NCBI RefSeq assembly: GCF_900747795.2
Contig: NC_041396.2
Coordinates: 127,941,420 to 128,005,419, forward strand
From: Erpetoichthys calabaricus
Lineage: Eukaryota; Chordata; Cladistia; Polypteriformes; Polypteridae
Direction: 5' to 3'
Length of the DNA stretch: 64,000 bases
Both the position numbers and the translations under genes were made by a program. Below the pieces are notes generated by a model, which made no database searches, was not told the origin of the DNA, and worked only from the letters and a program-made list of their open reading frames with translations. Shown piece by piece: positions 45,042 to 55,844 of the stretch. Each line of letters begins with the position of its first letter. The stretch's first letter is position 1.

Positions 45042-45884
45042 TGTAACGGCTGACCCCTTACCCAGCCGGCAGCTACACCTCCAAGACCTGTGGTCTGGAT
45101 AATTTACTGAGTATGAATCTAACTATCAAGCCGTACCTCTAACAAATTAAACTTTTCCCCCATAATCGACGGTGTAAATATAAGCACACAAAAGCAGATA
45201 TGTAAAATTAAATATTTCATTTAATTTAATTAATCAAGACAAATGACAAACAGAAATATATACATATATAAATATCCCTCCACCACAGCAACAACGAGAC
45301 ACCACCATATATATATATATATATACAACAAACCCTCCCTTGCCCCTGTAACATTTAACAGACAACGAACAACAACAATGAATGATATACAGAATGAAAG
45401 TTTGTGAATTTGAGTCCGGTTATAAAAACTGTCCTGAATACGGATGACTGAATTAGAGATAAATGAGTTGTTTGATTTTCCCGGCAATTGGAGCAACCTC
45501 ACCGTGATTCCTCAGCGTGTGGTGGATGACGTTCTGACCCCGGGGTCTCTGCAAATGAGGGATGGAAGACAACATGAAAAAGAAACTGGTGCGAAGGCGC
45601 GATGTGAAAAAACAGCAAGTAAGTTGAATCCATGGTTGAAAAAAATGGTCTCATCTCTCCTTCTCTTCTCTCCTGATTGCTTAAATAGTCCTGTGACGGC
45701 TGTAATTGATTAATAGTGAACAGGTGTTTTCCAGGTTTGGGGTTGCGGTCTCCTTCCATCATCCGTCCCCCTTTTCGGGGACAGCATTCACTGACACACA
45801 CATAAACAGCAAATGGGACAATGGAAACAAGACGCACTCAGTACTAACATTTGACAACACTATAAACTATGTAGCCCCGCTACA
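45042..45884 (-). repeat. Gypsy 5' LTR, 843 bp
   Basis: Partner of 39822-40698, with TG...CA ends. Differences are mostly point changes plus indels in AT-rich and CT-rich parts. Confidence 0.95.
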
Positions 45885-46540
45885 GTTTTTGTATCTGAGG
45901 GCCTCTTGATATACAATATTTTTGGTTTTGCTATTGGGGGCGAGAATGTAGCTGTGATCTCTTTGCCAAAAATGTAAAAAGTTGGCAAGGTATCTCTGCC
46001 GAAGCAGAAAGTATGTACGCTCCAACGTCAAACATTGCCACTGTATCAGCTCTGATGGGAGAGTGTCTCCCACGTGGTGAGAAGAGCACGTGGTCGTGAT
46101 ATCTCTGCCAATGAGCAGTTACCCTCTAAAACACACATAGCTGTGATCTCTCTCTCACAAACATCAAACGTCACTCTTTAACAATCTCTAGATGATAATA
46201 TCTGCTGAACAAGCAGGTATCGCTAGCTAAGTGGAGGCAAGGTAAGCTCCAACACGGGGCGAGAGGTAGAGTGACTCGAATGAAGGCTGGCGCGTGAGTG
46301 AGGAGGGCACCACCCGGGTCTCTACCACTGAGGTCTCACCTCGGCCCGCAGCCTGTCTCTCGGATTCACGCCAATATATCAGTGCCAAATCCAAACTATA
46401 ATACTTAGAGTGATGAGAGAAGTCACAAAATCCACCGGAATGTTCAAGCAAATTATAGAAAAAAACCTGATCTAAATCCGTTAAGTAGTTCTCTCATGAA
46501 AAGCGGGCAGATATACTGACAGATAGATGTTGGATTTTAT
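45885..46540 (+). mobile_element. Right piece of the unclassified repeat
   Basis: It ends with 'aaatccgttaagtagttctc', 'gaaaagcgggcagatatact' and 'ttggattttatatatag', a tail style shared by many fish repeats, possibly of non-LTR origin. The element was split by the gypsy insertion. No intact ORF. Confidence 0.45.
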
Positions 46541-46665
46541 ATATAGAGAGGACATGCAGGTGATGGGTGTAACAGAACAAGATACAGAGGACAGAAAGAT
46601 ATGGAAGAAGATGATCCGCTGTGGCGACCCCCAATGGGAGCAGCCAAAAGAAGAAGAAGAATTGT
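46541..46665 (+). mobile_element. RTE-type LINE 3' end fragment
   Basis: It reads 'GVTEQDTEDRKIWKKMIRCG' and the tail 'gggagcagccaaaagaag' with (gaa)n. About 120 bp, 5'-truncated, inserted at the TA-rich end of the previous repeat. Confidence 0.8.
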
Positions 46666-47019
46666 CTAGTGTTTCAGAGATAAAAGGAAAGGGAGAAGTG
46701 CTGAATTACAGTGATCGACAGCGTAATAAGAGTATGAGATTTGGGACATTTTGTTAAGGTCTACACAGGGCCACCTTGGACCCCATCAAGACAAAAGATC
46801 TGTCCAAATTAATTGTTAAACTATGACCAGTCAACATGAGGGGAGAGGAAAAAAATCAACCTCTGGAGCAGTGTTTGTCAAACAATGAGTCATAGGTCAT
46901 CATCTTTGTGTCGCCTGCTTAAGTAAAAAAAAAAAAAATACATCAATAAATGTACACACACACTTTGGTCTGAACACATACCAGAAAAAAAGAAAGAAAA
47001 TTAAAAAGAAAAGTCCTGA
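46666..47019. other. Unassigned DNA
   Basis: It contains a poly-A stretch near 46925; otherwise nothing recognised. Confidence 0.4.
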
Positions 47020-47720
47020 CTTAGCAGTCACAGTCCCAGTGAGACTTTATGCAGATGAATTGCTGTTGGTATAAAAAGCCCCAGCAGCATTTCTTGACAC
47101 ACTTCTGCTGAATAATTTGTTTGCTGAAAGTACTCAATGTTAGTGTGTCAGAGAGAGGATGTGCAGCTTTGTTTTTTATTCTCTCCTTTGCTACTAACTC
47201 CACTGGGGTCTATAGTGTGTCCCATAACTGACCCTGCCCTTTTAATTAGCTTATTGATTCTGTGTGCCTCTCTTGAAGTGATGTTACCGGCCCTGCACAC
47301 TACAATACAGAAAATCACACTGGCCATCACAGAGTCATAGAAGATGTGAAGGATGTCACTTCCCTCATTAAAGAAATGTAGTATCCTAAGGGAAAACAGC
47401 CTGCTCAGCCCTTTCTTATATTGTTGCTGTGTTCCGAGACCAGTCCAACCCGTCATTAATGTGGACCCCCCCAAGTTCTTGTATGAGTGCAGCACCTCCA
47501 AATCCACTCCTTGAATAGAGACCAAACTTACAAACTCTTTGTGCAACGAAAGTCAATAATCAGTCAGTAATCCTTGGTTTTGCTGATGTTAAGATGCAGA
47601 CAACTCTCTTTGCACCAAGAAACAAATTTCTTCTCCTGACTCCTATACCTTGTCTCATCCACCTTTATCAATACACCCTATCATCTAAGAATCTAAGAAC
47701 TTCTGCAAATGACATGACCT
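47020..47720 (-). pseudogene. LINE ORF2, C-terminal part (L2/CR1-like)
   Basis: The minus strand reads 'VSIQGVDLEVLHSYKNLGG', 'YKKGLSRLFSLRILHFF', 'MASVIFCIVVCRAGNIT' and 'HRINKLIKRAGSVMG'. This is the thumb and C-terminal part of a fish LINE reverse transcriptase. The upstream part of the same copy is at 49871-50060; the two are separated by the TIR element at 47721-49870. Several frame changes and stops, so inactive. Confidence 0.82.
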
Positions 47721-48112
47721 GGGGCCTCATGTATAAACGGTGCGTACGCACAGAAATGTTGTGTAAGAACGTTTCCACGTTCAAATCGCGATGTATAAAA
47801 CCTATACTTGGAGTTAAGCCACGCACTTTTCCACGGTACCTCATACCCTGTCGTACGCAAGTTCTCCACTCGGTTTTGCAGACTGGCGGCACCCAGCATC
47901 AAAGCAGTGCTACTGTTCCTGTGTGGTTACCCTTTCTTAGATCCACATCCACGACGGCGGCTTTATCAAATACACTGAAATTAACCGCATATCGTTCATA
48001 AATTTAATGCATCTGATTGTAATTAACCTGTAACAATATAATGGTCCACAGAATGGTCAAACTATTCTAAATACCATAACTGCTTTACCGTTGTTACTCT
48101 CACTGCACCTTC

Positions 48113-48165
48113 TTCTTCTTCTTTCAGCTGCTCTCATTAGGTGTTGCCACATCGGATCATCTTTT
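48113..48165 (-). mobile_element. RTE-tail scrap inside the TIR element
   Basis: 'ttcttcttctttcagctgct' followed by 'ggtgttgccacatcggatca' is the complement of an RTE 3' end. Confidence 0.6.
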
Positions 48166-48598
48166 TCTATATTACTCGCACTGCACCACTCGGAGTATTT
48201 ATATCACTGTATCTGAGTGTGAATCACAGATCTACAGTGATTGGAAAGAGAATTATCGGTATACAGCATCAAGCACTCGCTGCCTCAACCATTCACTATT
48301 TGAACTGCTCTCATCCAACCAACACTTCACAGCCTTTCCTGTTCGGACCTCGCGGTTCACCAACAGTTTCATCCCAAGAACTATACACGCACTCAATCAG
48401 TCCATCAAGTGCTCCTTGTAGAACTGTTTGTACTTGCAAGTTACCGTAAGGTCATTGTACTTATGATACAGTTATAATATTGCACAACCTGAGCCACTTT
48501 ATAAAGCACATATTTACATATGATGATGATATACTTTTTAAGACGAAATGCAGCAAACTATGTTGATTATATTATACAGATAAAACTAACTTTAACTA

Positions 48599-48706
48599 CA
48601 CGGTGCCGCAGCGCTAGCGAGCTTGAGCTTTGTTCAGGGATTGTTCCTGCCTCGCGCTGTTTTCATGCTGTGGCTGGCGCGACACTGGAAGGATAGATGG
48701 ATAGAA
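48599..48706 (+). mobile_element. Old SINE-like scrap
   Basis: 'acggtgccgcagcgctagcg' recalls the SINE head, and 'ggattgttcctgcctcgcgc' and 'aaggatagatggatag' recall its tail; the middle is lost or diverged. Confidence 0.5.
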
Positions 48707-49870
48707 TAATTAAAGATTATGAAGATATTTCAATGTTCATTAAAAGTTTTGAAGAATCGGCGTTTTAAGCTTACAGATGGCTTAACGTCTATTACAGAGC
48801 TGATTGTGTGGCGATTGGGTATTTGGAGAAAGAAAAGTAAGGACAGGAATTGGGGGTTAGTATGTTTGAAAGAGACAGTACTGCTGTAATAAAGCACTTC
48901 ATTGAAGGTCGCACATGGAGCAGCAAGCATCTTGCTGTAAGACATGAACAATCACTGTGCCACCGTGTTCCCATGTTTAATAACATGCTTTAACTCATAT
49001 CATCATGAAAATGACATCACGTATACTTCTCAGTATTTTAATTATTCAGAGCTGTAATATTACGAATGTAATGGATTCTGTGTCCTGTCGGAGGAAGAGC
49101 ACGTAGTGATTCAGGCACAGAGAGCACATATAAGATCAAATACACAACAAAGCATTTAACGTGCTACTTTAGTTACGATAGGATTTGAGAAATTAGTAAA
49201 TTAAACGATTTTAAGATGAAGTTTATGATGTTCTACTTTAATGACAAAATAAACTACGTGATTAAAGTGGAAATTTCGAGATTAAAGTTGACATTTCGTG
49301 CTTTTTCCCCACTGTGTGCCTTTTTTTCACTGTACCCTAATAAGCTTTCATATGACACTCAGACGGTGGGCTACGACTCGCCTTTTCACGGCGACTTTGA
49401 TATGTGATTTCTTTTTTATTTCGGGCACTGTGTGACTTTGTGAACTTGAGCTTTCGAGTTTCTCCGACACGCTATGTCACTCGATCAACTTCCTTTTGTT
49501 GCTTATATAACTGTTTAAACCAAAAAATAGTACGTTTTTCTTTGCCTCCATTTGGTATTCGCTGAAATCTTCTATTTTTCCTCGTAATTTTGCCATTGCC
49601 TTTTCACAGAACGCTGGGCTTAAGGGCTATTTATATTGATTTGCATATTCAAAGAGGCATAATTCTGGGAGGAGTTGGAGCGGGACAGCAAGCGCGTGCA
49701 CGTGCGTTTATTTCCACGCTGAGCGGGATTTATGTAGCAGAGGAACGCGGAAGTTGGTGAATGCACAGATTCCTGCATCTGGATTTTTCTGTGCGTAAGC
49801 ACATTTTGGCTTTTGTGCTTACGTCATGTTATAGTGCGAATTCTACGCACGGCGTTATCCATGAGGCTCC

Positions 49871-50060
49871 TGGTGTTATATTTAGTCTGAGGTGTACAGA
49901 GTAAAGAGAAACTAAGACAGGACAGTTCCTTGTGGTGCTCCAGTGTTGCTCACTTCCGTGTCAGAAACAGTCCTTGAGTCTCACAAACTGTGGTCTGTCT
50001 GACAGACAGTCCATTATCCAGGACACCAATGGCTTGTTCACCTGCATATCTTAATATAAC
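49871..50060 (-). pseudogene. LINE ORF2, upstream part of the split copy
   Basis: The minus strand reads words like 'MDCLSDRPQFVRLKDCF' and 'STGAPQGTVLSP'-type remnants, matching the block just N-terminal to that at 47020-47720. The insertion fell at a 'Y-N-T' position of the LINE frame. Confidence 0.75.
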
Positions 50061-51365
50061 ATTCCATTTGTCATTGCACCCACTACACCCCTCCCACTGC
50101 CCTTTCATGTGTACCACATCACAGCATTATAAATAGTTTTCAGGGTGAATTTTTCTTGGGGGGTGGGGTGGGGGGTGGGAGGTCCTGTTTGGCCAAAAAC
50201 AAAACTAGATGCCATGGCCACAAGTGTTGAGAATCACAGCTAGGGAGGGTCCGTGGTCAATTATAATGGAAAAAGTCAAACACAGGGCCAGATACGGGCA
50301 AAGTTCTGGACATTTTAATCAACTATTTGTCCATCCCATCCTGGGTATTCCACAATAAACTCAAATCTGGGCCATGTAATATGAAGGCAGAATCCTTCCA
50401 TTAATTGATACCAAATCTTCTGGTGTCTCAGATGTCTCTCCATTGGCAAGGAAACAACTTGGACATGGAGCTGTGGCACCAGCAGGATACCCAGAAGAAA
50501 AACTGAGCGGAGGAAGCAAAGCTGTCAGAAGAAGAGCTGCTGCTGCTGGGCCTCAGTGGGTTTGATGTTTGTCATACAGCACAGAGAAAAAAAAAGCTGA
50601 AAGTCATTAAACTATCCATCCAAAATAAAACATCCAAAATAAAAGAAATACAGTTTATACAACGCGCTATTTATAATCATAGACATACTTGGTGTGCTGG
50701 GTAACTGAAGAGATGGAACAGCACCTTCTATACTGCACACCATCTGCTCGGTTCTGTCCACATCCACTCCAGAAAACCATGGAAGGCCTCACAGAGAATC
50801 CCTCTGTCCTCAGCAGTTCCACAGCTTCTCCTCCGTGGGAAGCTTGCGATGGAAGGCACGACAAATACACCATTAGCTGGCAGGTTATAGATAATATGTA
50901 AGCACACAGAGGGCAACAATAAAACGGATACACAACGATGCCGGGCCTTGAAAAGTAAAGTCAGTGGTGTCAGTGTAGAGCCGTGTGAGTGTGCATCTGC
51001 AAAGGTAAGAAAAGATCAAACATTACCTCCATGCTGAGAAGGAAAGAATGTAAAAGAGACAACAGTTCAGCTGTTTAGCCTTCTTTGGGTTAAATGGAAA
51101 GAGCAGGTAAAAGATAAAGAGGGGAGGAGGGAACAAATCCGGGGCAGGTGAAACGAGAAACCGGGGAGAGTAAAACACTTCTATCAGAGAAGATGAAGGG
51201 AGAGATTAAAGGAGTTCATCGAAATATAAAAATATTAAATTAAAAAGAGCAATATGTGACTGCAGGCTATGAGCATGAGTAAGGAGCCTTTAGCTTCTTA
51301 TGTTTTTAGGGTCTTTGAAGCCATGTGAAAGAACACAAAAAGAGAGATCAGTGTGGATTGAAAAT
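50061..51365. other. Unassigned intergenic DNA, with G-rich tract
   Basis: 50157-50182 is G-rich ('ggggggtggggtggggggtg'). No gene or repeat recognised; the open frames at 50667-50933 lie on both strands and have no motif. Confidence 0.4.
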
Positions 51366-51412
51366 TAATTTTAGTTGATATACTTTATTAATCCCCAAGG
51401 GGAAAATTGTCT
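51366..51412 (-). mobile_element. LINE 3' tail scrap
   Basis: 'atactttattaatccccaag' with 'gggaaaattgtc' is a well-known tail word of fish LINEs, here in minus orientation. The upstream part is not recognised. Confidence 0.5.
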
Positions 51413-54400
51413 TTTCGTAATGCTTAAAATATTATACGTATATAGGGAAGAGTGAAAGTTATCCTTTCAACTGCTAATAATCCACATGCGAGACGTCGTA
51501 GTGAGTTTAACTATCTTCTTACAACTGCCCTTGTGCTCGGAAGGTGGTAAGTTACACACTCTGGCTGTACTGGATCGAGGTCTGCACTCGCTCACGCCAA
51601 ACTGTACTAACATTTCAGTTTCTTACTCGCCCTCCAATCAAGCTCTACAGTCGACAGGACAAAAACAGAGAAATTAGTCAAAGAAAAGGTTCAGTAGGTG
51701 TAAAATGAATACCATATATAAGTCGGTCTTAAAACCTAAAAAATCGATCATAAAATCAGACCCCGACTTATACGTCCGTTCAAAAATGAGACTTAATTTT
51801 TTTAATCTTCTTCCCTCCTCCAATCTCGCATCAGTTTCTCAGACGCATCGAGTTTTGTTGCAGCAGCTCAGTTACCAATTTCTTTCAACGTTTAATTTAA
51901 AACCAGCTTCATATTTTCTTCTGATCGAATGCTCCATTGTAGATAAGGGATGCTCTTACGATAAACCTGTATGACGGTGTGTGATACAAAAAACACAAAT
52001 CAGTGCAAACGTTGCTTTGGAATAGTTTGGGTATTACCGTGGGGCCATGTATGCACAATAGAGAGAGAGAGAGAGATTAGGAGTACGTGCTGATACAGCG
52101 CATTGCCACACCCACATAGAAAAAAAGGCAGTGTGCTCCGTGGTTACTCCGCATTCAATTTATACAACCGACATTATAAAATGCCAGAAATTATACTGTC
52201 AAATCAAGTCCTGACTTATCTGCGGGAGAACTTATCCATGAGTATATATGGTATATTACAAGAGGATGAAATATAACACACAAATCTCGAATTCTCTGAT
52301 CCTAATTCAAATATTTACTGTGATTGGGGGAAAAAACACATGAAACGGACCTGACCTCCCTTGTCTTAACCATGAAACATATTGTACATAAATTACAAAA
52401 CAAAAACCAAACATCCATATACACACAAAGTCAAACGTGAAAACATTGTAACTGTGGAAACTGAGAAAGGGGCAGACGCCGGCAAAGTCTCAATTGATGA
52501 AATGACAGTTCCGAAATGTGAGCCAAAACATTCTAAGCAGTGAGTCCAGATAGCAGTCCGACAGCCAAAAAAAGTCTGCAACACCTAACTGCCGTGTGCA
52601 ACTGGATGGAGGTGATGAAACAACAGCAGTATTTCGTTAGGATAAAGCTCATTTGTTTTTGTTGCTTACTTTTCTCCCCTTCCTCTCTCTTAATCTATGC
52701 AACCTGAACTAATAAGAAAGATTTGGAACATTCAGTGGAATAACATGAGAGTAAGACAAGAGTACTGGGTATCAGGGATTACAGTCCGCCATGTGTGAAG
52801 ATGTGGCACCTCTGTGAAAAGCGACATCACCCTGGGCTAACAAGTCTGAGAGGCGAGGCTCCATGACATGTATGAAGAGATCTGCTATTGACCCCAGGCT
52901 ACTGCAGTCTGTACGAACAACACAATAAAATCGACAAAATCGGGTCATTTATGTAAAGACACATGGCAAGAAAGGTTAGCATTATTATGGGTGGTGCTAG
53001 AGTCGCTTATAGCCATGTAAGGTTATGTTGAAGAGATAGTGTCCCTGTTATCTAAGCGTCTGCAGGCGGCCCAAGTGGCACCTTATACAAATAGAGCAAC
53101 TCTGTATGTGGAAGATGATGTCATCAAGCTTGAGGCAGATAATCAGTCCAAAGTGTGGGAAGCAAGCTTGGGTTGCCCCTGTGACTCTTTGAATCTGCTT
53201 GTTTGGGCAAGCTTTGATGATGTTGTTGTTTTTAAAACCCACACACTTTAAGCTTCTAAACAAATTCATGTTTTTACAGATTTTGAAGCGAAAGGGATGT
53301 TAAGCGTAATATTGCTGTTTTGCCCCAGGAGTCAAAGTGCAGGACCTGTCATTGACAAATTTGAGTGGAGCTAAAATTGAATGCCCACTTTTTTTTTTTT
53401 TTGCTTGTTTTTTTCTTTTGATTTTTTTAAATTTAATTAACTATACTTGCTTTCTCTTAACAGAATAATTTCTGTTTTCTGGCAGCTTTGTGACTCAACA
53501 TAGCACTCTCGACTGCCATGGACGTTTTACCTGACATCTACATTCACTTTCTTGACAAAATTTCAAAATTAAGATACATAAATACAGTCCGTGTCTGTAT
53601 TTTGGAAATGACGTAATACAACTCGAGGTGATGGATCATCTGCAGAGGGCACATTGCAGATGTCAACTTTGATTCAGCACACATTTGAGTCCAAAGCAAA
53701 ATTAACACTGTGGTGTTGAAATTCTTTCCAGGTTTTGTTACCCTTCACCACTTGGGGCTTTCTCTGTGCAGCTCTGCTTGACCTTTGCTGAAAAGTACAA
53801 CTTTCAGATTTCATACACAATGAGATCAATGACGGATGAGTGGGAAGAGACCAAGAAGGCAGAAGGAAAATCTCACACATGAAGATACCAAATCTAAATC
53901 ACGAACCTTACATAATGTGAATAATCATCTTAGCCTGTCTACTGACAAGGTGCTATATAAATCACATTTTATTGAAGTTTTTTGTATTTTAAAAACCTGC
54001 ACAGGGATAATTCTACCAAACTTGGATTAGAAAAAGCAACAGAAAATCTTGCATATTTATTAGAGGACTGTTAAAAAAAAAAAAAGTACAACAGTTTTCC
54101 TCAATAAAAATAAGGGCTTAAGCTTAAATGCTGAAGAAACGTGTAAAGTTGCCTTTGTGTTTTACGGTTTTTGACAAACCTACTCAACCTCCCAATATAC
54201 TATCCAGTTATGAAAGGAAGGGCAGCAACAGCACAGCCCACAGTTTATTTGGTCTAGGAGAAGTGCAAGATTAGATTTGTGCTTTTTATTTTCCGTTATT
54301 ATAAGCTGTCCTAACCTTTATAACTCCAGTGATAGTTAGCCAATCTAATGATTTAATTTACAGATAAAAATGTTTTTATGGAAATGTGTAAAGACAATTA

Positions 54401-54479
54401 TGATGGATATGCCATGGGTGTGTTAGAAAATCCAAGTCACTGCAACTAGCCAAGCACTCTGCCTGCATGGAAGTTGTAT
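51413..54479. other. Unassigned intergenic DNA
   Basis: Mostly single-copy in look. (GA)n at 52061-52074 and a T-run at 53391-53402 are the only simple repeats. No gene recognised; a 70-codon frame at 53039-53251 is unsupported. Confidence 0.4.
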
Positions 54480-54496
54480 TAGATAGATAGATAGAT
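54480..54496. repeat. (AGAT)n microsatellite
   Basis: Four units of AGAT directly beside the Tc1 insertion. Confidence 0.85.
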
Positions 54497-54499
54497 ATT

Positions 54500-55403
54500 C
54501 ACTGCCTGGCCAAAAAAAAAGTCGCCACCTGGATTTAACTAAGCAAATAGATACGAGCCTCCTATTGGATAATTACTGCATGGGCGATTATCTTTCAGAT
54601 GGCAACAAGTTATTTAACCCCAACTGGTGCAATGAGTTGCTTCTCATTTCTTAAACAACCATGTCGAAAGACACATCTCGTGGTCGTGGAAAAGACGTTA
54701 GTCTGTTTGAGAATGGTCAAATCATTGGCATGCATCAAGCAGAGAAAACATCTAAGGAGATTGCAGAAACTACTAAAATTGGGTTAAGAACTGTCCAACA
54801 CATTATTAAAAACTGGAAGGACAGTGGGGACCCATCGTCTTCGAGGAAGAAATGTGGCCGGAAAAAAATCCTGAATGATCGTGATCGACGATCACTTAAA
54901 CGTTTGGTGAAATCAAATCGAAGAAAAACAACAGTAGAACTCAGGTCTATGTTTAATAGTGAAAGTAAGAGCATTTCCACACGCACAATGCGAAGGGAAC
55001 TCAAGGGATTGGGACTGAACAGCTGTGTAGCCGTAAGAAAACCACTAATCAATGAGGCAAACCGGAAAAAAAGGCTTCAATTTGCTAGGGAGCATAAAGA
55101 TTGGACTCTGGAGCAATGGAAGAAGGTCCATGTGGTCTGATGAGTCCAGATTTACCCTGTTCCAGAGTGATGGGCGCATCAGGGTAAGAAGAGAGGCAGA
55201 TGAAGTGATGCACCCATCATGCAAGATCTTGGTGAAAAATTAATGCAACACTGGATGGAACTAAATCTTGTGACACTGCAGAAGCTTATCGAAACAATGC
55301 CACAGCAAATGTGTGCCGTAATCAAAGCTAAAGGCGGTCCAACGAAATATTACAGTGTGTGCCCTTTTTTTTTGGTGGCGACTTTTTTTTTGGCCAGGCA
55401 GTG
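54500..55403 (+). mobile_element. Tc1-like transposon, internally deleted, third family
   Basis: Inverted ends are 'cactgcctggccaaaaaaaa' with 'gtcgccacc' and their complement at 55365-55403. About 0.9 kb against ~1.6 kb for a full Tc1. The transposase N-terminus is kept and the catalytic core removed. Confidence 0.92.
54661..55350 (+). pseudogene. Tc1 transposase, core deleted
   Basis: A start at 54661 gives 'MSKDTSRGRGKDVSLFENGQ', a helix-turn-helix region 'TSKEIAETTKIGLRTVQHII' and the hinge 'KKCGRKKILNDRDRR', open to 55140. A frame change follows; 'MWSDESRFTLFQSDG' (first catalytic D) lies in another frame at about 55127-55180. Then a large deletion joins directly to the C-terminal tail 'LIETMPQQMCAVIKAKGG' (about 55275-55345). 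The second D and the E are lost. Its inverted ends are intact, so it could only move with a helper transposase of its family. Confidence 0.9.
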
Positions 55404-55568
55404 TATTATTCAAATAATTCAGGCTCGTCTGTGCACCTTCAAAGCAGTGGGTCCCTGTGATCTGAAAATTAGCTGACCTGACAAAGATGCTATGATTTGC
55501 ACTGGGAGTGTGACGAGGATAGATAGGATTAGAAATAAGTACATTAGAGGGTCAGCTCAAGTTGGACT

Positions 55569-55840
55569 TTGGGAGACAAAGTCAGAGATGCGAGATTGAG
55601 TTGGTTTGGACACATGCAGAGGAGAGATGCTGGGTATATTGGGAAAAGGATGCTAAGGATAGAGCTGCCAGGCAAGATAAAAAGAGGAAGGCCTAAGAGA
55701 AGGTTTATGGATGTGGTGAGAGAGGACATGCAGGTGATGGGTGTAACTGAACAAGATGCAGAGGACAGAAAGATATGGAAGAAGATGATCCACTGTGGCA
55801 ACCCCTAATGGGAACAGCCAAAAGAAGCAGCAGCAGCAGC
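55569..55840 (+). mobile_element. RTE-type LINE 3' end
   Basis: An open plus-strand stretch reads 'KVRDARLSWFGHMQRRDAGY', 'RMLRIELPGKIKRGRPKRRF' and 'GVTEQDAEDRKIWKKMI', then a stop and the tail 'gggaacagccaaaagaagca' with (gca)n. It is the C-terminal end of an RTE-clade LINE ORF. It is the longest of six such fragments in the window (14740, 18412, 35117, 46541, 48113). 5'-truncated and inactive. Confidence 0.85.
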
Positions 55841-55844
55841 AGCT

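Larger units (their letters stand above)
39822..45884 (-). mobile_element. Ty3/gypsy LTR retrotransposon, nearly complete, broken
   Basis: A 6.06-kb fossil on the minus strand. In transcription order: 5' LTR (45042-45884), gag (about 43.9-44.9 kb), protease (about 43.7-43.85 kb), reverse transcriptase (about 42.4-43.4 kb), RNase H (about 42.1-42.4 kb), integrase (about 40.7-42.0 kb), polypurine tract and 3' LTR (39822-40698). All expected domains are present in the Ty3/gypsy order (integrase last). It carries a small number of breaks, about five. LTRs differ by roughly 4-5% by eye plus indels, so it is moderately young. No envelope gene. A clear target duplication is not seen (gctt versus gttt). 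Confidence 0.96.
47721..49870. mobile_element. TIR DNA transposon, PIF/Harbinger-like, 2.15 kb
   Basis: The ends are GGGCCTCATGTATAAACGG... and the complement of 'gttatccatgaggctc', with 'tgcgtacgcacagaa' and 'ttctgtgcgtaagcac' as inner inverted blocks. The interrupted LINE reads on in phase across the insertion; the bases CCTGG occur at both borders, so a short duplication of 3-5 bp is likely but its exact length is ambiguous. No transposase is recognised inside, only RTE-tail (48113-48165) and SINE-like (48599-48706) scraps. PIF/Harbinger is my best guess for the class. Confidence 0.65.

Noticed and set aside
48730-48986. Open frames inside the TIR element as a possible transposase
   Set aside because: No DDE motif or DNA-binding fold visible; too short.
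50667-50933. 88-codon minus-strand frame with many cysteines
   Set aside because: Cysteines do not fall in a known zinc-finger spacing and the other strand is equally open.
53039-53251. 70-codon plus-strand frame
   Set aside because: Antisense frame of equal length is also open and no protein family is recognised.
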